A stretch of 64,000 nt of DNA from an uncultured Acidobacteriia bacterium (GTDB lineage: Bacteria; Acidobacteriota; Terriglobia; Bryobacterales; Bryobacteraceae), in NCBI GenBank assembly GCA_903825445.1, contig CAIKAS010000006.1, positions 1-64,000 of the forward strand, in the 5' to 3' direction. How positions within the stretch are numbered: position 1 is the stretch's first letter; each line of letters begins with the position of its first letter. Shown here piece after piece: positions 52,368-61,125 of the stretch. The notes under the pieces were generated by a model, which was given only the letters and a program-made list of their open reading frames with translations, was not told the origin of the DNA and ran no database searches. The translations under genes were made by a program, and so were the position numbers.

Positions 52368-53066
52368 TTATCCCTTGTAAACCGGGTCGATTGGCAACCA
52401 AACCGTTTGGCCCGCTGCGACGCCGCCTCCCACGCCACCGCGTCCGCCGCCCCGTCCGCCAGCCGCAGCCGCCGAAACAGCCCACTGCGGCGAATTCCGC
52501 GTTGCGGTTCTGATGTCGTCATGAGCGGCCGCCAGGAAATGTTTCTCCGGATCCTTCGGCGGATCGTGTACCCACGGCACCGCCGTCAGCAAAGGACGAA
52601 TGATCGCATCCACCTGCTTCGCATCGAGCTCGGCGAACGGTTTAGCGTACTTTGCCATGGCGTTCGCATTCAACGCGTCTAGCCCACCGCGATAAAGCAA
52701 TTTGCGATCAGCCGGCGATTCGCTGATGAGGAAATCGAGAAACTCAGGCGTGCCGCAATCGAGCGCTCCAGGATTACCTCGCATCGGAGGCATCAATGTT
52801 TCCGCGAGTTTTCTTAACGCGCTGAACTGTGCCGCACTGAAGAAATGCGCGCGCGTTTCAGCTACAGCATCGGGCGGTGTGACTTCGATCGTCGCCGGAC
52901 CCGTGCCGACTCCGAAACCACTGCGGCCACCTCGCCCTAAACCGGAAGCACCACGGCCGGCTGCCCCTCCGGGCGGTGCCGCCGCAGGAGGAGCAGTCTG
53001 TTGAGCAATCAGAGCGGGAACGGCAGGCGCCGTAGCCAGCGCCTGCATAAAGCGGCGACGTTTCAT
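52368..53066 (-). CDS. Gluconate 2-dehydrogenase subunit 3-like protein with Tat-type signal
   Basis: 232 residues from ATG 53066. The start '[22 protein letters not shown]' is a Tat-like signal (RRRFM). A Gly/Ala/Pro/Arg-rich linker is followed by the conserved core '[40 protein letters not shown]' and '[14 protein letters not shown]'. A second RGG-rich stretch lies near 195-215. It pairs with the GMC oxidoreductase encoded 2 bases downstream, as in membrane-linked sugar dehydrogenases. No cytochrome c subunit is seen nearby. Confidence 0.85.
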   Translation of the reverse strand: MKRRRFMQALATAPAVPALIAQQTAPPAAAPPGGAAGRGASGLGRGGRSGFGVGTGPATIEVTPPDAVAETRAHFFSAAQFSALRKLAETLMPPMRGNPGALDCGTPEFLDFLISESPADRKLLYRGGLDALNANAMAKYAKPFAELDAKQVDAIIRPLLTAVPWVHDPPKDPEKHFLAAAHDDIRTATRNSPQWAVSAAAAGGRGGGRGGVGGGVAAGQTVWLPIDPVYKG

Positions 53067-53154
53067 GACGGAGATACTATCAAACGGCATGTTTGCGTCA
53101 ACCAGCGAACCAGCGCGATAATAGTCCTTCACAGGCAAACTCCGCAGGGACCAA

Positions 53155-54468
53155 ATGACCAAACAGGAAATTCTTCTCGCTCAAAAAGAATACATCTTTC
53201 CGGCCGTATTCAACTATTTCAAAGAGCCGCTGGTCGTCTCTCACGCTAAAGACCAATACGTCTGGGATGCCGATGGCAATCAGTACCTCGATTTCTTCGG
53301 CGGCATAGTCACTGTCAGCCTCGGCCACTGCAACGAAACAGTCAACGCCCGCGTCCACGAACAGATCGACAAACTGGAGCACGTCTCCACCGTTTTCGTC
53401 AACGAGCCTCAGGTTCGCCTCGCCATGAAACTGGCGCAGATCACGCCCGATCGCGCCCTCACCAGGTCGTTCTTCACCAACTCCGGCAGCGAGGCCAACG
53501 AAACTGCCATCACTGCCGCGCGCTGCTATACAGGTTCCACCGAAATCATCGCCCTGCGCCACTCCTATCACGGCCGCACGCAGGCCACCATGGGTCTTAC
53601 CGGGCAGGCCGCGTGGAAACTTGGTCCCCCTCAGGCCGGTGTCGTCCACGCAGCCAACGCCTATTGTTACCGCTGCCCCTTCGGCCTCGAATATCCGTCC
53701 TGTGAACTGAAATGCGCGCAGGATATCGAACAGGTCATCCGCACCAGCACTTCGGGCAAGGTCGCCGCATTAATCGCCGAACCCATCCAGGGCGTCGGCG
53801 GATTCATCACTCCGCCCCAGGAATACTTCAAAATCGTCACTGATATTGTCCGCAAGTACGGTGGCCTTTTCATCGCCGACGAAGTCCAGACCGCATGGGG
53901 CCGCACCGGAAGTAAGTGGTTCGGCATCGAGCACTGGGATGTAGTGCCGGATATCATCACCAGCGCAAAGGGTCTCGGCAACGGCATGCCCATCGGTGTC
54001 ACCATCGCACGTCCGGAAGTTGCGGATGCCATGAAGGGCCTGATGATCTCCACTTTCGGCGGCAACCCGGTCGTCACCACCGCCGCGCGCGCCGTCCTCG
54101 ATTATATTGACGAACAGAATATCCTCGCCAATACCGAAGAGGTCGGTCAATACCTGAAATACGGTCTGCTGGAACTCAAAGCGAAGCACCGCCTGATCGG
54201 CGACGTTCGCGGTATGGGCCTGTTGCTCGCGATCGAACTCGTTGACGACCGCCGCACCAAGGCTCCCGCCACCGCGGCTACGCTGCAACTCATGGAACAT
54301 GCGAAACAAAACCGCATCATGATCGGACGCGGTGGACTTTCCGGCAACGTCATCCGCCTTTCACCGCCTATGAACATCAGCCGCACCGACGTGGATGAAT
54401 TCCTGCTTCGCCTCGACGCCAGTTTCACTGCCTGCGAAGCTGAAATTTTCAGCGCCGTGGCTCGATAG
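53155..54468 (+). CDS. Class III PLP aminotransferase (alanine-glyoxylate aminotransferase 2-like)
   Basis: 437 residues. 'FFTNSGSEANETAITAAR' binds the PLP phosphate, 'HSYHGRTQATMG' is typical, D242 in 'FIADEVQTAWGRTG' contacts the pyridine N, and K272 in 'TSAKGLGNGMPIG' is the Schiff-base lysine. A four-Cys cluster C171/C174/C183/C187 ('CYRCPFGLEYPSCELKC') may bind zinc. It probably transfers amino groups between alanine or an omega-amino acid and glyoxylate or pyruvate. Divergent from the GMC pair. Confidence 0.9.
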   Translation: MTKQEILLAQKEYIFPAVFNYFKEPLVVSHAKDQYVWDADGNQYLDFFGGIVTVSLGHCNETVNARVHEQIDKLEHVSTVFVNEPQVRLAMKLAQITPDRALTRSFFTNSGSEANETAITAARCYTGSTEIIALRHSYHGRTQATMGLTGQAAWKLGPPQAGVVHAANAYCYRCPFGLEYPSCELKCAQDIEQVIRTSTSGKVAALIAEPIQGVGGFITPPQEYFKIVTDIVRKYGGLFIADEVQTAWGRTGSKWFGIEHWDVVPDIITSAKGLGNGMPIGVTIARPEVADAMKGLMISTFGGNPVVTTAARAVLDYIDEQNILANTEEVGQYLKYGLLELKAKHRLIGDVRGMGLLLAIELVDDRRTKAPATAATLQLMEHAKQNRIMIGRGGLSGNVIRLSPPMNISRTDVDEFLLRLDASFTACEAEIFSAVAR

Positions 54469-54487
54469 AAGACATACAATAGAGGTC

Positions 54488-55237
54488 ATGAAGCCCCTCG
54501 TAGGCCTGTTGCTCCTCGGAAGTTGCCTGTGTGCCCAGGCCCCGGCGCCCACCATCGATTCGATGACAACGGAACTCTCCGCGGCGCGCCGAAAGCTGGT
54601 CGATTGGGCTGGTCTGACCGTCTACGGCAGCGACAATACTGAAATCGCCGCACCCAAACCCGGCGAAAATCGCGTCGTCTTCATAGGCGACAACGTCACC
54701 GCCGGCTGGGGCAAAGGCAAGACCCCGTTCTTCCCTGGCAAGCCCTGGTTCAATCGTGGCATCGCCCTCCAAACAACGCCGCAGATGCTCGTACGTTTCC
54801 GTCAGGATGTCGTCATGCTGGAGCCGAAGGTAGTAGTGATTCAGGGTGGCCTCAACGATATTGGCATGGTGATGGGCCCCGGCAGCGAAGGCACCATCTC
54901 AGACCATCTCCATTCCATGATCGATATCGCCAAGGCCCACGGCATCAAAGTCGTGCTCGCCTCTCTGACGCCCATCTGCGATTGTTACAACAGCATCGAA
55001 ACCCGGATCCGCCCCGTGGGCAAGATAGCCGCCATCAACGGAACCCTTCGCGACATCGCCGCCGAAACCGGCTCCATCTATCTCAACTATTATTCTGTCC
55101 TCGTGGACACCGCCGCCGGCACCCGCCAGATGAAAAAGGAACTAACCAATAACGGCATCGACCCCAACGACGCCGGCTACGCCCTCATGGCTCCCTTAGC
55201 CGAGAAGGCCATCGCCGACGCCCTGGCCACCAAATAG
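54488..55237 (+). CDS. SGNH/GDSL-fold secreted protein lacking catalytic residues
   Basis: 249 residues with a signal or lipoprotein peptide ('MKPLVGLLLLGSCLCAQ'). The fold matches GDSL-type esterases: 'RVVFIGDNVTAGWGKGK' (block I), 'PWFNRGIALQTTPQMLVRF' (block II), 'VVVIQGGLNDIGM' (block III, N123/D124 kept) and 'PNDAGYALMAPLAEKAI' (block V). But the nucleophile Ser is Asn69 (GDN), and the Asp-x-x-His dyad reads N222-G-I-D225. It therefore should not hydrolyse esters and may be a binding protein. Starts 19 bases after the aminotransferase stop. Confidence 0.85.
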   Translation: MKPLVGLLLLGSCLCAQAPAPTIDSMTTELSAARRKLVDWAGLTVYGSDNTEIAAPKPGENRVVFIGDNVTAGWGKGKTPFFPGKPWFNRGIALQTTPQMLVRFRQDVVMLEPKVVVIQGGLNDIGMVMGPGSEGTISDHLHSMIDIAKAHGIKVVLASLTPICDCYNSIETRIRPVGKIAAINGTLRDIAAETGSIYLNYYSVLVDTAAGTRQMKKELTNNGIDPNDAGYALMAPLAEKAIADALATK

Positions 55238-55295
55238 TTGTCTCTGCGCTTTGCGTGGCCTTTGCGAACTTTGCGTGAAATGGCCTTTTGCCGCC

Positions 55296-56858
55296 CTACT
55301 TCGGCAAACCAAACGCCCAGATCGTCCCGTCATACGTCCCCAGGTAAATCTTGCCGTTCGCAATCGATAGCCCGTTGAAGTGGTTAAACGAAGTAATCGT
55401 ATCGCCGCTCGACCACAGTTCCTTGCCCGTTTGCGCATCGAGTGCATAGATCGTCGCATGCGTCGACTGCGCGGCGCGCAGAGACGAATCGAAATTCAGC
55501 CCGCGCTCCGGCGTCGCCTGCTTCGTGAAATCGCCGCTGCCAAAGGTATAGACAACGCCATTCGCGATCACCGGTGGATAGCCGCGAAACATATCGCGCG
55601 ATACCCAGACCGGCACCAGTTCGGGTTTGCCGCCAACTTCCTGGAGCTTGAACGCGGCCACGCCGCCTTCTTTCGCCACCGGCGTGTTGACCGTAGGGAA
55701 CTTGAACTGCGAATGGGCCGGTCCCCAGAACGGCGCCAATACCCAGCGCGTTCCAGATGCATCCTCCCACGTGGAAAGAGCGCCCCAGCTTCCCTGATCC
55801 TGGAAGTCGGCATCTTCGTTACAAAACAACGGAGTCTTCGAGAGCGGCGTATGATGATCCGCCCCGCCCGGGCTCTTCGGATCCAGCAGGAACAAGCGGC
55901 ATTCCTTCCCCGACGCCACCATCAGTTCCCTGCCCTTGTAAGTGAAAATCGTCGCCGTATTGTTCGGATCCAGATCGCGCTTCCACAGCCAGTACCAATT
56001 CGGCGGCGTAAAATAATCCTTCACCTTCACGTGATCCCCGTCGATCACGAAACCCACCATGCTGTTGGCAATGATCAGATTATTCGGATCGCTCTCATCT
56101 ACGTTTCCGTCACCCGTCGTCGACCAAACGGTGCCGGTCGAATCCACCGCCGCGCCGCGCAGGCCCCACAGGCCGCCACTGCGCCCCATCCCCTGCGTCA
56201 TGTAAACGTGATGCGTCGGATCGTCCAGCTTCGTCGCCGCCATGCCGCTGCCCACTGGAGCCCATATCGTGTTGCCGATCAACTGCAGCGGAAACTTACT
56301 CTGTCCAAACCGAAACGGAGGCGTCAAATCTTCGCCATTTGCAGTATCGAGCGTGTGCAACATTCCACCGCCGTCCGTCATATAAATCGGGCGACGCCCC
56401 TGCGCGTCCGGCGGTCCGATGACCGGCGTATCCGTGCTGCCGCCAGGTCCAAGGAAGCCCAGGTGAGCTGGATCCTGATTCGCGTTATTGCCACCCCCGC
56501 CGCGCCCGGGAGGCGCTTCATAACTGAAATGCTTGCTCCACACGATCTTGCCGGTATTCGCATCGATCGCGTACAGATTGTCCGAAGCGCCCACCACATA
56601 CGCCATCTCCCTCGTCGTGCCGCTGGACCGCACGTTGTCCAGAATCAGCGCGGGAGTATACGAAAACAGCGCCCGCGTGACGTTGTCGGTCTTCAGCTTC
56701 CAGAGCAGCTTAAGGTTCTTGACGTTATCCTTCGAGAGGGTCTTCTCATCTTTCTGCCAGCCGGTGCGCATCGTGTCGCCACCGTCCGTTGTCCACTCGG
56801 CGGACCAGCCGATCCCGCAGCACAGCGCGGCAGTCGCAATATAAATAAGTTTTCTCAT
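55296..56858 (-). CDS. Exported PQQ-like beta-propeller protein 1
   Basis: 520 residues from ATG 56858; signal peptide 'MRKLIYIATAALCCGIGWSAE'. Repeated tryptophan-docking blades such as 'LYAIDANTGKIVWSKHFSYE', 'GGGMLHTLDTANGEDLTPPFRF' and 'IYALDAQTGKELWSSGDTI' define the quinoprotein propeller. No heme motif or vicinal Cys pair of alcohol dehydrogenases is seen. A short Gly-rich loop ('PPGRGGGGNN') lies near residue 120. It may be a periplasmic dehydrogenase-like or scaffold protein. It is 13 bases downstream of its paralogue at 56872. Confidence 0.85.
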   Translation of the reverse strand: MRKLIYIATAALCCGIGWSAEWTTDGGDTMRTGWQKDEKTLSKDNVKNLKLLWKLKTDNVTRALFSYTPALILDNVRSSGTTREMAYVVGASDNLYAIDANTGKIVWSKHFSYEAPPGRGGGGNNANQDPAHLGFLGPGGSTDTPVIGPPDAQGRRPIYMTDGGGMLHTLDTANGEDLTPPFRFGQSKFPLQLIGNTIWAPVGSGMAATKLDDPTHHVYMTQGMGRSGGLWGLRGAAVDSTGTVWSTTGDGNVDESDPNNLIIANSMVGFVIDGDHVKVKDYFTPPNWYWLWKRDLDPNNTATIFTYKGRELMVASGKECRLFLLDPKSPGGADHHTPLSKTPLFCNEDADFQDQGSWGALSTWEDASGTRWVLAPFWGPAHSQFKFPTVNTPVAKEGGVAAFKLQEVGGKPELVPVWVSRDMFRGYPPVIANGVVYTFGSGDFTKQATPERGLNFDSSLRAAQSTHATIYALDAQTGKELWSSGDTITSFNHFNGLSIANGKIYLGTYDGTIWAFGLPK

Positions 56859-56871
56859 GGCTTGGTCTCTC

Positions 56872-58512
56872 TTAAAAAATAATCGGAATTCCGTAAGCGT
56901 GAATCTGACTGTCGTGCGTGGCGAAAAGTACGATTGACGCGTCAATCGCCAGTCCACCCGTCGCATAGCTAGTCGCCGTGCTCCCGCTCGACCAGATCTC
57001 TTTACCCGTGGACGAATCCAGCGCGTAAAGCACCGCATTTTTCGGCGTCTTGCCCTGTCCCGTGGAAAGAGCGAACACCAGCCCGTTGGTCACTGCGGGT
57101 GCGGCGGGCGACACCATGTCGCGCGAACTCCACTGTGCCACCAGCGCAGGCTTGCCGCCGCGGTCTTCCACTTTAAAGGCCACTATGGATCCCGTCGGCG
57201 CTGCCCCGTTCGAATTCGCGAACTTGAGCGGAGACGCTCCCGATATCGACGCATAGATCCAGCGCGCATTCGCGTTGCCGGCATCTTCCCACGTCGCAAA
57301 AGCGTTCCAGATTCCGTTGACTCCGTCTGCCGCCGCAAATACCTCGCTCTGCGCCAGCGGTGTGTGATGATCTGACCCTCCAACGGAAGCCGAGTCGAGC
57401 AGGTAGATCCGCCCGTCGGTTCCGCCCGCGACAATCACATCCCTGCCGTTCCACTGAAACACTGCCGGAGTCGCTCCGGGAACTTCCGTTCCCTTCTTCA
57501 CCGCAGCTGCCGCACCCGAAGGCGTGAAGTAATCTTTCACGGTCAGCGACTTCGCATCCAGCGCCACAACAGTGTTGTTGTACTTGCCGGCCACAGCACC
57601 CTGCCCGTCTGGGATCAGGCCGTATACAGTCGCGCCATCCGTGCTCACGGCCACACCAGCCGATCCCGCAAAGCCGCTCCCGTTCGTCGGGAACGAAGTG
57701 ACTTTCTTATCCGGCGTGGAAATATCGATCGCGTACAGCGCATTCGCATTCCCGCCGCACTCCGCCTGCGTCGCCGCATAGACCACATTGTTGCTGACCG
57801 CCAGATCGCTCACGCGCGAATTGGCAGGCAGGAACTTCACCGGCGCGGTCGACTTGTTGTCGCCATCCTGCTGGCGCAACGTCTGGAGACTGCCATCCGC
57901 GCCCACGGCCCAGACGAAGGCTCCGCCGCCACGTCCACCGCCACCTCCGCCGCCTCCGCCCGCACCGCGTCCGCCCGACGCCCCGCGCCCACCAGGACCA
58001 GCATCAGGGCCAGCAGCAATCACGCCGCGACCACCAGACGCCCCGCGTCCGCCGCCCGGCGCAGCCCCTCCACCACCGCGCCCGCCAGCGCCGCTGTTCC
58101 CGTTGATCGTTGGTGCCGCCGTCATGCCCCCAGGGCACAGTGCCGTCGCAGCCGACTGCTGCGGTTTACCACCCGCGTAATCGATATGTGTCTTGAAGTA
58201 AGGCTTGCCTGTCCAGAAATCGACCGAGTAGACATCTGAATTGCCGCCCACAAACAGCAGCGCCTTAAAGCCTTTCCAGCCGATGATATTGCCCAGCAAA
58301 ACCGGCGTTCCCATTCGCTGTGCTTTCGCATCGACCTTATAGGAATAGAGCAGCTTGATGCCACCATTGGCCGCGCTCTCTCGCGAAAGCTTCACTTCTG
58401 CTTTTTGCCAGCCGTCGCGCTGTGGATTGCCGCTCGAACTCGCCCAATCCGCGCTCAAAATGTATGCCCCGGCAACCGTAATCGCCATCGCAATGAACAA
58501 AGCTTTCTTCAT
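56872..58512 (-). CDS. Exported PQQ-like beta-propeller protein 2 with RGG-rich insert
   Basis: 546 residues; signal peptide 'MKKALFIAMAITVAGAYILSA'. Same blade pattern as the downstream gene ('VYSVDFWTGKPYFKTHIDY', 'LYALDSSTGKEIWSSGSTATSY') and the shared 'GGSDHHTPLAQSEVF'. Residues ~140-198 (about 57910-58095 in DNA) are an insert of nearly pure Gly with Arg, Ala and Pro, between blades 2 and 3. The pair looks like an old tandem duplication. The function is not known; no electron-transfer motif is present. Confidence 0.85.
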   Translation of the reverse strand: MKKALFIAMAITVAGAYILSADWASSSGNPQRDGWQKAEVKLSRESAANGGIKLLYSYKVDAKAQRMGTPVLLGNIIGWKGFKALLFVGGNSDVYSVDFWTGKPYFKTHIDYAGGKPQQSAATALCPGGMTAAPTINGNSGAGGRGGGGAAPGGGRGASGGRGVIAAGPDAGPGGRGASGGRGAGGGGGGGGGRGGGAFVWAVGADGSLQTLRQQDGDNKSTAPVKFLPANSRVSDLAVSNNVVYAATQAECGGNANALYAIDISTPDKKVTSFPTNGSGFAGSAGVAVSTDGATVYGLIPDGQGAVAGKYNNTVVALDAKSLTVKDYFTPSGAAAAVKKGTEVPGATPAVFQWNGRDVIVAGGTDGRIYLLDSASVGGSDHHTPLAQSEVFAAADGVNGIWNAFATWEDAGNANARWIYASISGASPLKFANSNGAAPTGSIVAFKVEDRGGKPALVAQWSSRDMVSPAAPAVTNGLVFALSTGQGKTPKNAVLYALDSSTGKEIWSSGSTATSYATGGLAIDASIVLFATHDSQIHAYGIPIIF

Positions 58513-58660
58513 CCGAAGAACCGTCCTTATGTATGTGCGGCCGCGATGAGTTCCCGCGCGCCACTCAGAATCATACAGGAATTAGCCGACGGTGTCGATA
58601 GCCTGAGGTGTGTTTTCGCCTTTAAAATCAGGGCTTTTGAGAGAACATTGGTCGGACCAG

Positions 58661-58684
58661 TTGAACAAGCTTCAGCTTGTTCAA
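58661..58684. repeat. REP-like hairpin with TTCA loop, copy 1
   Basis: TTGAACAAGC (58661-58670) pairs perfectly with GCTTGTTCAA (58675-58684) around TTCA. It lies 16 bases past the stop of the VWA gene (minus strand). It shares the core AGCTTCAGCTTG with the hairpin at 60343-60362, while the outer arms differ but still pair. Confidence 0.55.
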
Positions 58685-58700
58685 TCCACACTAGGGCAAC

Positions 58701-59714
58701 TTACCGGTTGGGCATCGCGTAGTAACCCTTACGTACCTGCACCTTTTGATCCTTATCGTGCGTACGTAAATCGATCTTCCTGAAGGACCCGTCTTTGTTC
58801 GAATTCGTTGGCGTATAGCCGATCAAATACTGGCTCCGCATCTCTTCCTGAATCTGCTCAAAGATCGAGTCAAGCGTGTTCTTCCCACCCACCGTGAAGA
58901 GTCGGCCGCCGGTCTCTTCCGACATCTGCTTCAGGACGCTCTCTCCGCTATAGCCGACATTGAAACCGCCGTAAAACCGGCGATCCACATAGAGAATGCC
59001 GTAAATGATGGAATCGGCCTTCTGCGCCGCTTCAATTGCGGCTTTCATGCTGAGTTTGCTGCCCTCATCCTCGCCATCCGTAATCAGGATGATGGCCTTG
59101 CGTCCGCTCTCATGCGACAGCATATCGTTCGCCGCCAGGTAAACCGCATCGTAAAGCACGGTGCCTCGCTGCTTGTTCATAGTGGGTACCGGACCCGCCG
59201 TCGGACCCGAGTAACCGGTGTTCAGCTTCAAACGCCCCAACCCGCGTTGCAGGAGTTGCGGCGTGCCGGTGATGTCCTGCAGCAATTCCGAATCCGCGCC
59301 GAAGCTGATCAGAAACGCGACGTCCTTCTTCTTCAGCACACTTGAAAAGAATTGCGATCCCGCCTGGCGCTCGTTGTCGATCATGTTCGCCTGGCTCCCG
59401 GACACATCGATCAGCAGTCCCATTGTCAGCGGAATATCCGTCTCACGGCTAAAGTACTTGATGGTTTGCGCCTTGCCGTCTTCGGCCAGATCGAAATCAT
59501 TCTTCGTCAGCGAGCCCACCAACCCGTTCTGCTTGTTGTGAACCGTGCAGTAAAGGCTGACCACATCCACATCCACCTTGAGAACCTCGCCCAGGTCCTC
59601 GTCTGATTTCGACGGCGGCTGCGCTGTCACGCGCGAAGGCACCGAGGGCAGCATCAGCAGCAGAGCGATTACCGAACCTGCCGCCGTTCTCTTACAATCG
59701 GGAAAGCGCATCAT
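58701..59714 (-). CDS. VWA-domain secreted protein (VWFA-related acidobacterial family)
   Basis: 337 residues from ATG 59714; signal peptide ends near 30. The N-terminal beta part 'VDVDVVSLYCTVHNKQNGLVGSLTKNDFDLAEDGKAQTIKYF' is the family hallmark. The VWA domain has the MIDAS 'LLIDVSGSQANM' and 'ILITDGEDEGSKLS'. The C-terminal 'EEMRSQYLIGYTPTNSNKDGSFRKIDL' and 'VQVRKGYYA' complete the family pattern. Paralogous to the partial gene at the window start. Exported; partner unknown. Divergent from the glycosylase gene. Confidence 0.92.
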   Translation of the reverse strand: MMRFPDCKRTAAGSVIALLLMLPSVPSRVTAQPPSKSDEDLGEVLKVDVDVVSLYCTVHNKQNGLVGSLTKNDFDLAEDGKAQTIKYFSRETDIPLTMGLLIDVSGSQANMIDNERQAGSQFFSSVLKKKDVAFLISFGADSELLQDITGTPQLLQRGLGRLKLNTGYSGPTAGPVPTMNKQRGTVLYDAVYLAANDMLSHESGRKAIILITDGEDEGSKLSMKAAIEAAQKADSIIYGILYVDRRFYGGFNVGYSGESVLKQMSEETGGRLFTVGGKNTLDSIFEQIQEEMRSQYLIGYTPTNSNKDGSFRKIDLRTHDKDQKVQVRKGYYAMPNR

Positions 59715-59755
59715 TCTAAAAAAGTGACGTGCGCGGAAATGAGTGTGTTTCACGA

Positions 59756-60343
59756 ATGTCCACCGCCCTTCGGCATTTAAAAAAGGATCCCGTCCTCGCC
59801 AACATCATTCGCCGCGCCGGACCCTACAAAATCACCTACGGCGAACCAATCTTCGAGGAACTCGTAAGATCCATTGTCTACCAACAATTGAGCGGGCGGG
59901 TAGCCAGTGTGATTTACGGCCGTCTCCGCGCCGCCCTCGGCGATGGACCTGTCACCCCCCAGGGAATCCTCAAACTCCGCACGGACCGCATGCGCCGCCT
60001 CGGCCTCTCGGGCCAGAAGACCCTCTATATACGCGAACTCGCCAAACACACAAAGAAGGGTTCCGTAGTTTTTGAAAAGCTTCCGGAGATGGACGACCAG
60101 ACCGTCATCGAGCACTTAACCCAAGTCAAAGGCATCGGCGTCTGGACCGCCCACATGTTCCTGATCTTCTCCCTGCGCCGCCCCGATGTCTTGCCCGTGG
60201 GCGACTACGGTATCAGGATGGCAATACAGAAAGCATGGAATCTGCCCGAACTACCGAATCCCCAGGAAATAGAGAAAATCGCCGCCCGCTGGCGCCCCTG
60301 GGCCTCCGTCGCAAGCTGGTATCTCTGGCGCAGCCTCGAGTAG
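59756..60343 (+). CDS. DNA-3-methyladenine glycosylase family protein (AlkA-like, HhH-GPD)
   Basis: 195 residues. 'FEELVRSIVYQQLSGRVASVIYGRL' starts the HhH-GPD fold; the helix-hairpin-helix is 'LTQVKGIGVWTAHMFLIFSL' and the catalytic Asp is D150 in 'DVLPVGDYGIRMAI'. The C-terminal 'ARWRPWASVASWYLWRSLE' is typical. Short for AlkA, lacking the N-terminal TBP-like domain, like the Mag1-type minimal enzymes. It excises alkylated purines. Its stop codon touches the REP-like hairpin. Confidence 0.92.
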   Translation: MSTALRHLKKDPVLANIIRRAGPYKITYGEPIFEELVRSIVYQQLSGRVASVIYGRLRAALGDGPVTPQGILKLRTDRMRRLGLSGQKTLYIRELAKHTKKGSVVFEKLPEMDDQTVIEHLTQVKGIGVWTAHMFLIFSLRRPDVLPVGDYGIRMAIQKAWNLPELPNPQEIEKIAARWRPWASVASWYLWRSLE

Positions 60344-60362
60344 GGCGAGCTTCAGCTTGCCC
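60343..60362. repeat. REP-like hairpin with TTCA loop, copy 2
   Basis: GGGCGAGC (60343-60350) pairs with GCTTGCCC (60355-60362) around TTCA, with one G-U pair. It shares the central AGCTTCAGCTTG with 58661-58684. It begins at the last base of the glycosylase stop and precedes the toxin-antitoxin pair. Confidence 0.5.
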
Positions 60363-60421
60363 CCGCCCAGTTGCTGCTAAAATGGCATTTGGCAGGTGGG
60401 TGCTCCCACTTTATGGACCCA

Positions 60422-60703
60422 ATGCAGACTACAACCGTAACCCTCGACAAAGCAGGCAGGGTCGTGATCCCGAAGCCGCTGCGGGACGCGCTCAACCTGG
60501 AGCCCGGCGACTCCATGGAACTGGAGTCTGAAGGCCAGAGCGTCACTTTGCGGCCGATAAGATCCGCGTCGCCACTCAGGAAAAAGAGCGGTGTCTGGGT
60601 CTTCCACGGCAGTGGAAAGATCGGTGCGGTCGTGACGAACCGGGTATTGGACGACATCCGTTCGCAACGTGATCGCGGCAATCGCGGGCGCTATAACCGA
60701 TGA
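60422..60703 (+). CDS. AbrB/MazE-type antitoxin (VapB)
   Basis: 93 residues from ATG 60422 (an ATG at 60413 is also in frame). The SpoVT/AbrB swapped-hairpin motif is 'TVTLDKAGRVVIPKPLRDALNLEPGDSMELES'. The C-terminal ~40 residues ('KSGVWVFHGSGKIGAVVTNRVLDDIRSQRD') are the toxin-binding tail typical of VapB. Its last four bases overlap the toxin start (ATGA), so the two are translated together. It should repress its own promoter and neutralise the PIN toxin. Confidence 0.9.
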   Translation: MQTTTVTLDKAGRVVIPKPLRDALNLEPGDSMELESEGQSVTLRPIRSASPLRKKSGVWVFHGSGKIGAVVTNRVLDDIRSQRDRGNRGRYNR

Positions 60704-61125
60704 AGGCCTTCCTCGACACCTCGGTGCTCGTCGCGACATTCTACGCCACCCACGAACATCATGAGTCCAGTTTCAATCTGTTCTTGTCGCTCGACAAGAG
60801 GACCGGTTGCACTGCCGCGCACTGCCTCACCGAAATTTACGCAACTCTGACCGGAATGCCCGGCAAGGACCGCGTAACCGGAGACGAGGCGCTACTGTTC
60901 CTCGGCAACGTGCGAGACCGATTGACGATTGTGGCACTGGAGCCGGAGGAATGCTTCGACGCGATTGACGCCGCAAACGGGGTCGGCGTCCTCGGCGGTG
61001 GAATCTACGACGCCTTGATCGGCCATTCCGCACTCAAAGTGAGAGCACAAATCATCTACACCTGGAACATGAAACACTTCAAGCGCCTCGTTCCGGACGT
61101 GGCATCCCGCGTGAGAACTCCATAG
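60700..61125 (+). CDS. vapC: PIN-domain ribonuclease toxin (VapC)
   Basis: 141 residues. The acidic catalytic set is D6 ('MKAFLDTSVL'), E45 ('HCLTEIYATL') and D104 ('GGGIYDALIGHSAL'), with a possible fourth in the C-terminal 'IYTWNMKHFKRL'. It cleaves RNA (tRNA or rRNA in characterised VapCs). All catalytic residues are present. Coupled to the AbrB-type antitoxin by a four-base overlap. Confidence 0.92.
   Translation: MKAFLDTSVLVATFYATHEHHESSFNLFLSLDKRTGCTAAHCLTEIYATLTGMPGKDRVTGDEALLFLGNVRDRLTIVALEPEECFDAIDAANGVGVLGGGIYDALIGHSALKVRAQIIYTWNMKHFKRLVPDVASRVRTP

Noticed and set aside
55380-56882. 500-codon plus-strand open frame opposite the PQQ-like gene
   Set aside because: Arg-rich antisense frame over a gene with signal peptide and propeller blades; no domain is recognisable.
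57900-58100. CCGCC-rich repetitive DNA as a possible CRISPR or tandem repeat array
   Set aside because: It has no regular repeat-spacer pattern; it encodes the Gly/Arg insert of a propeller protein.
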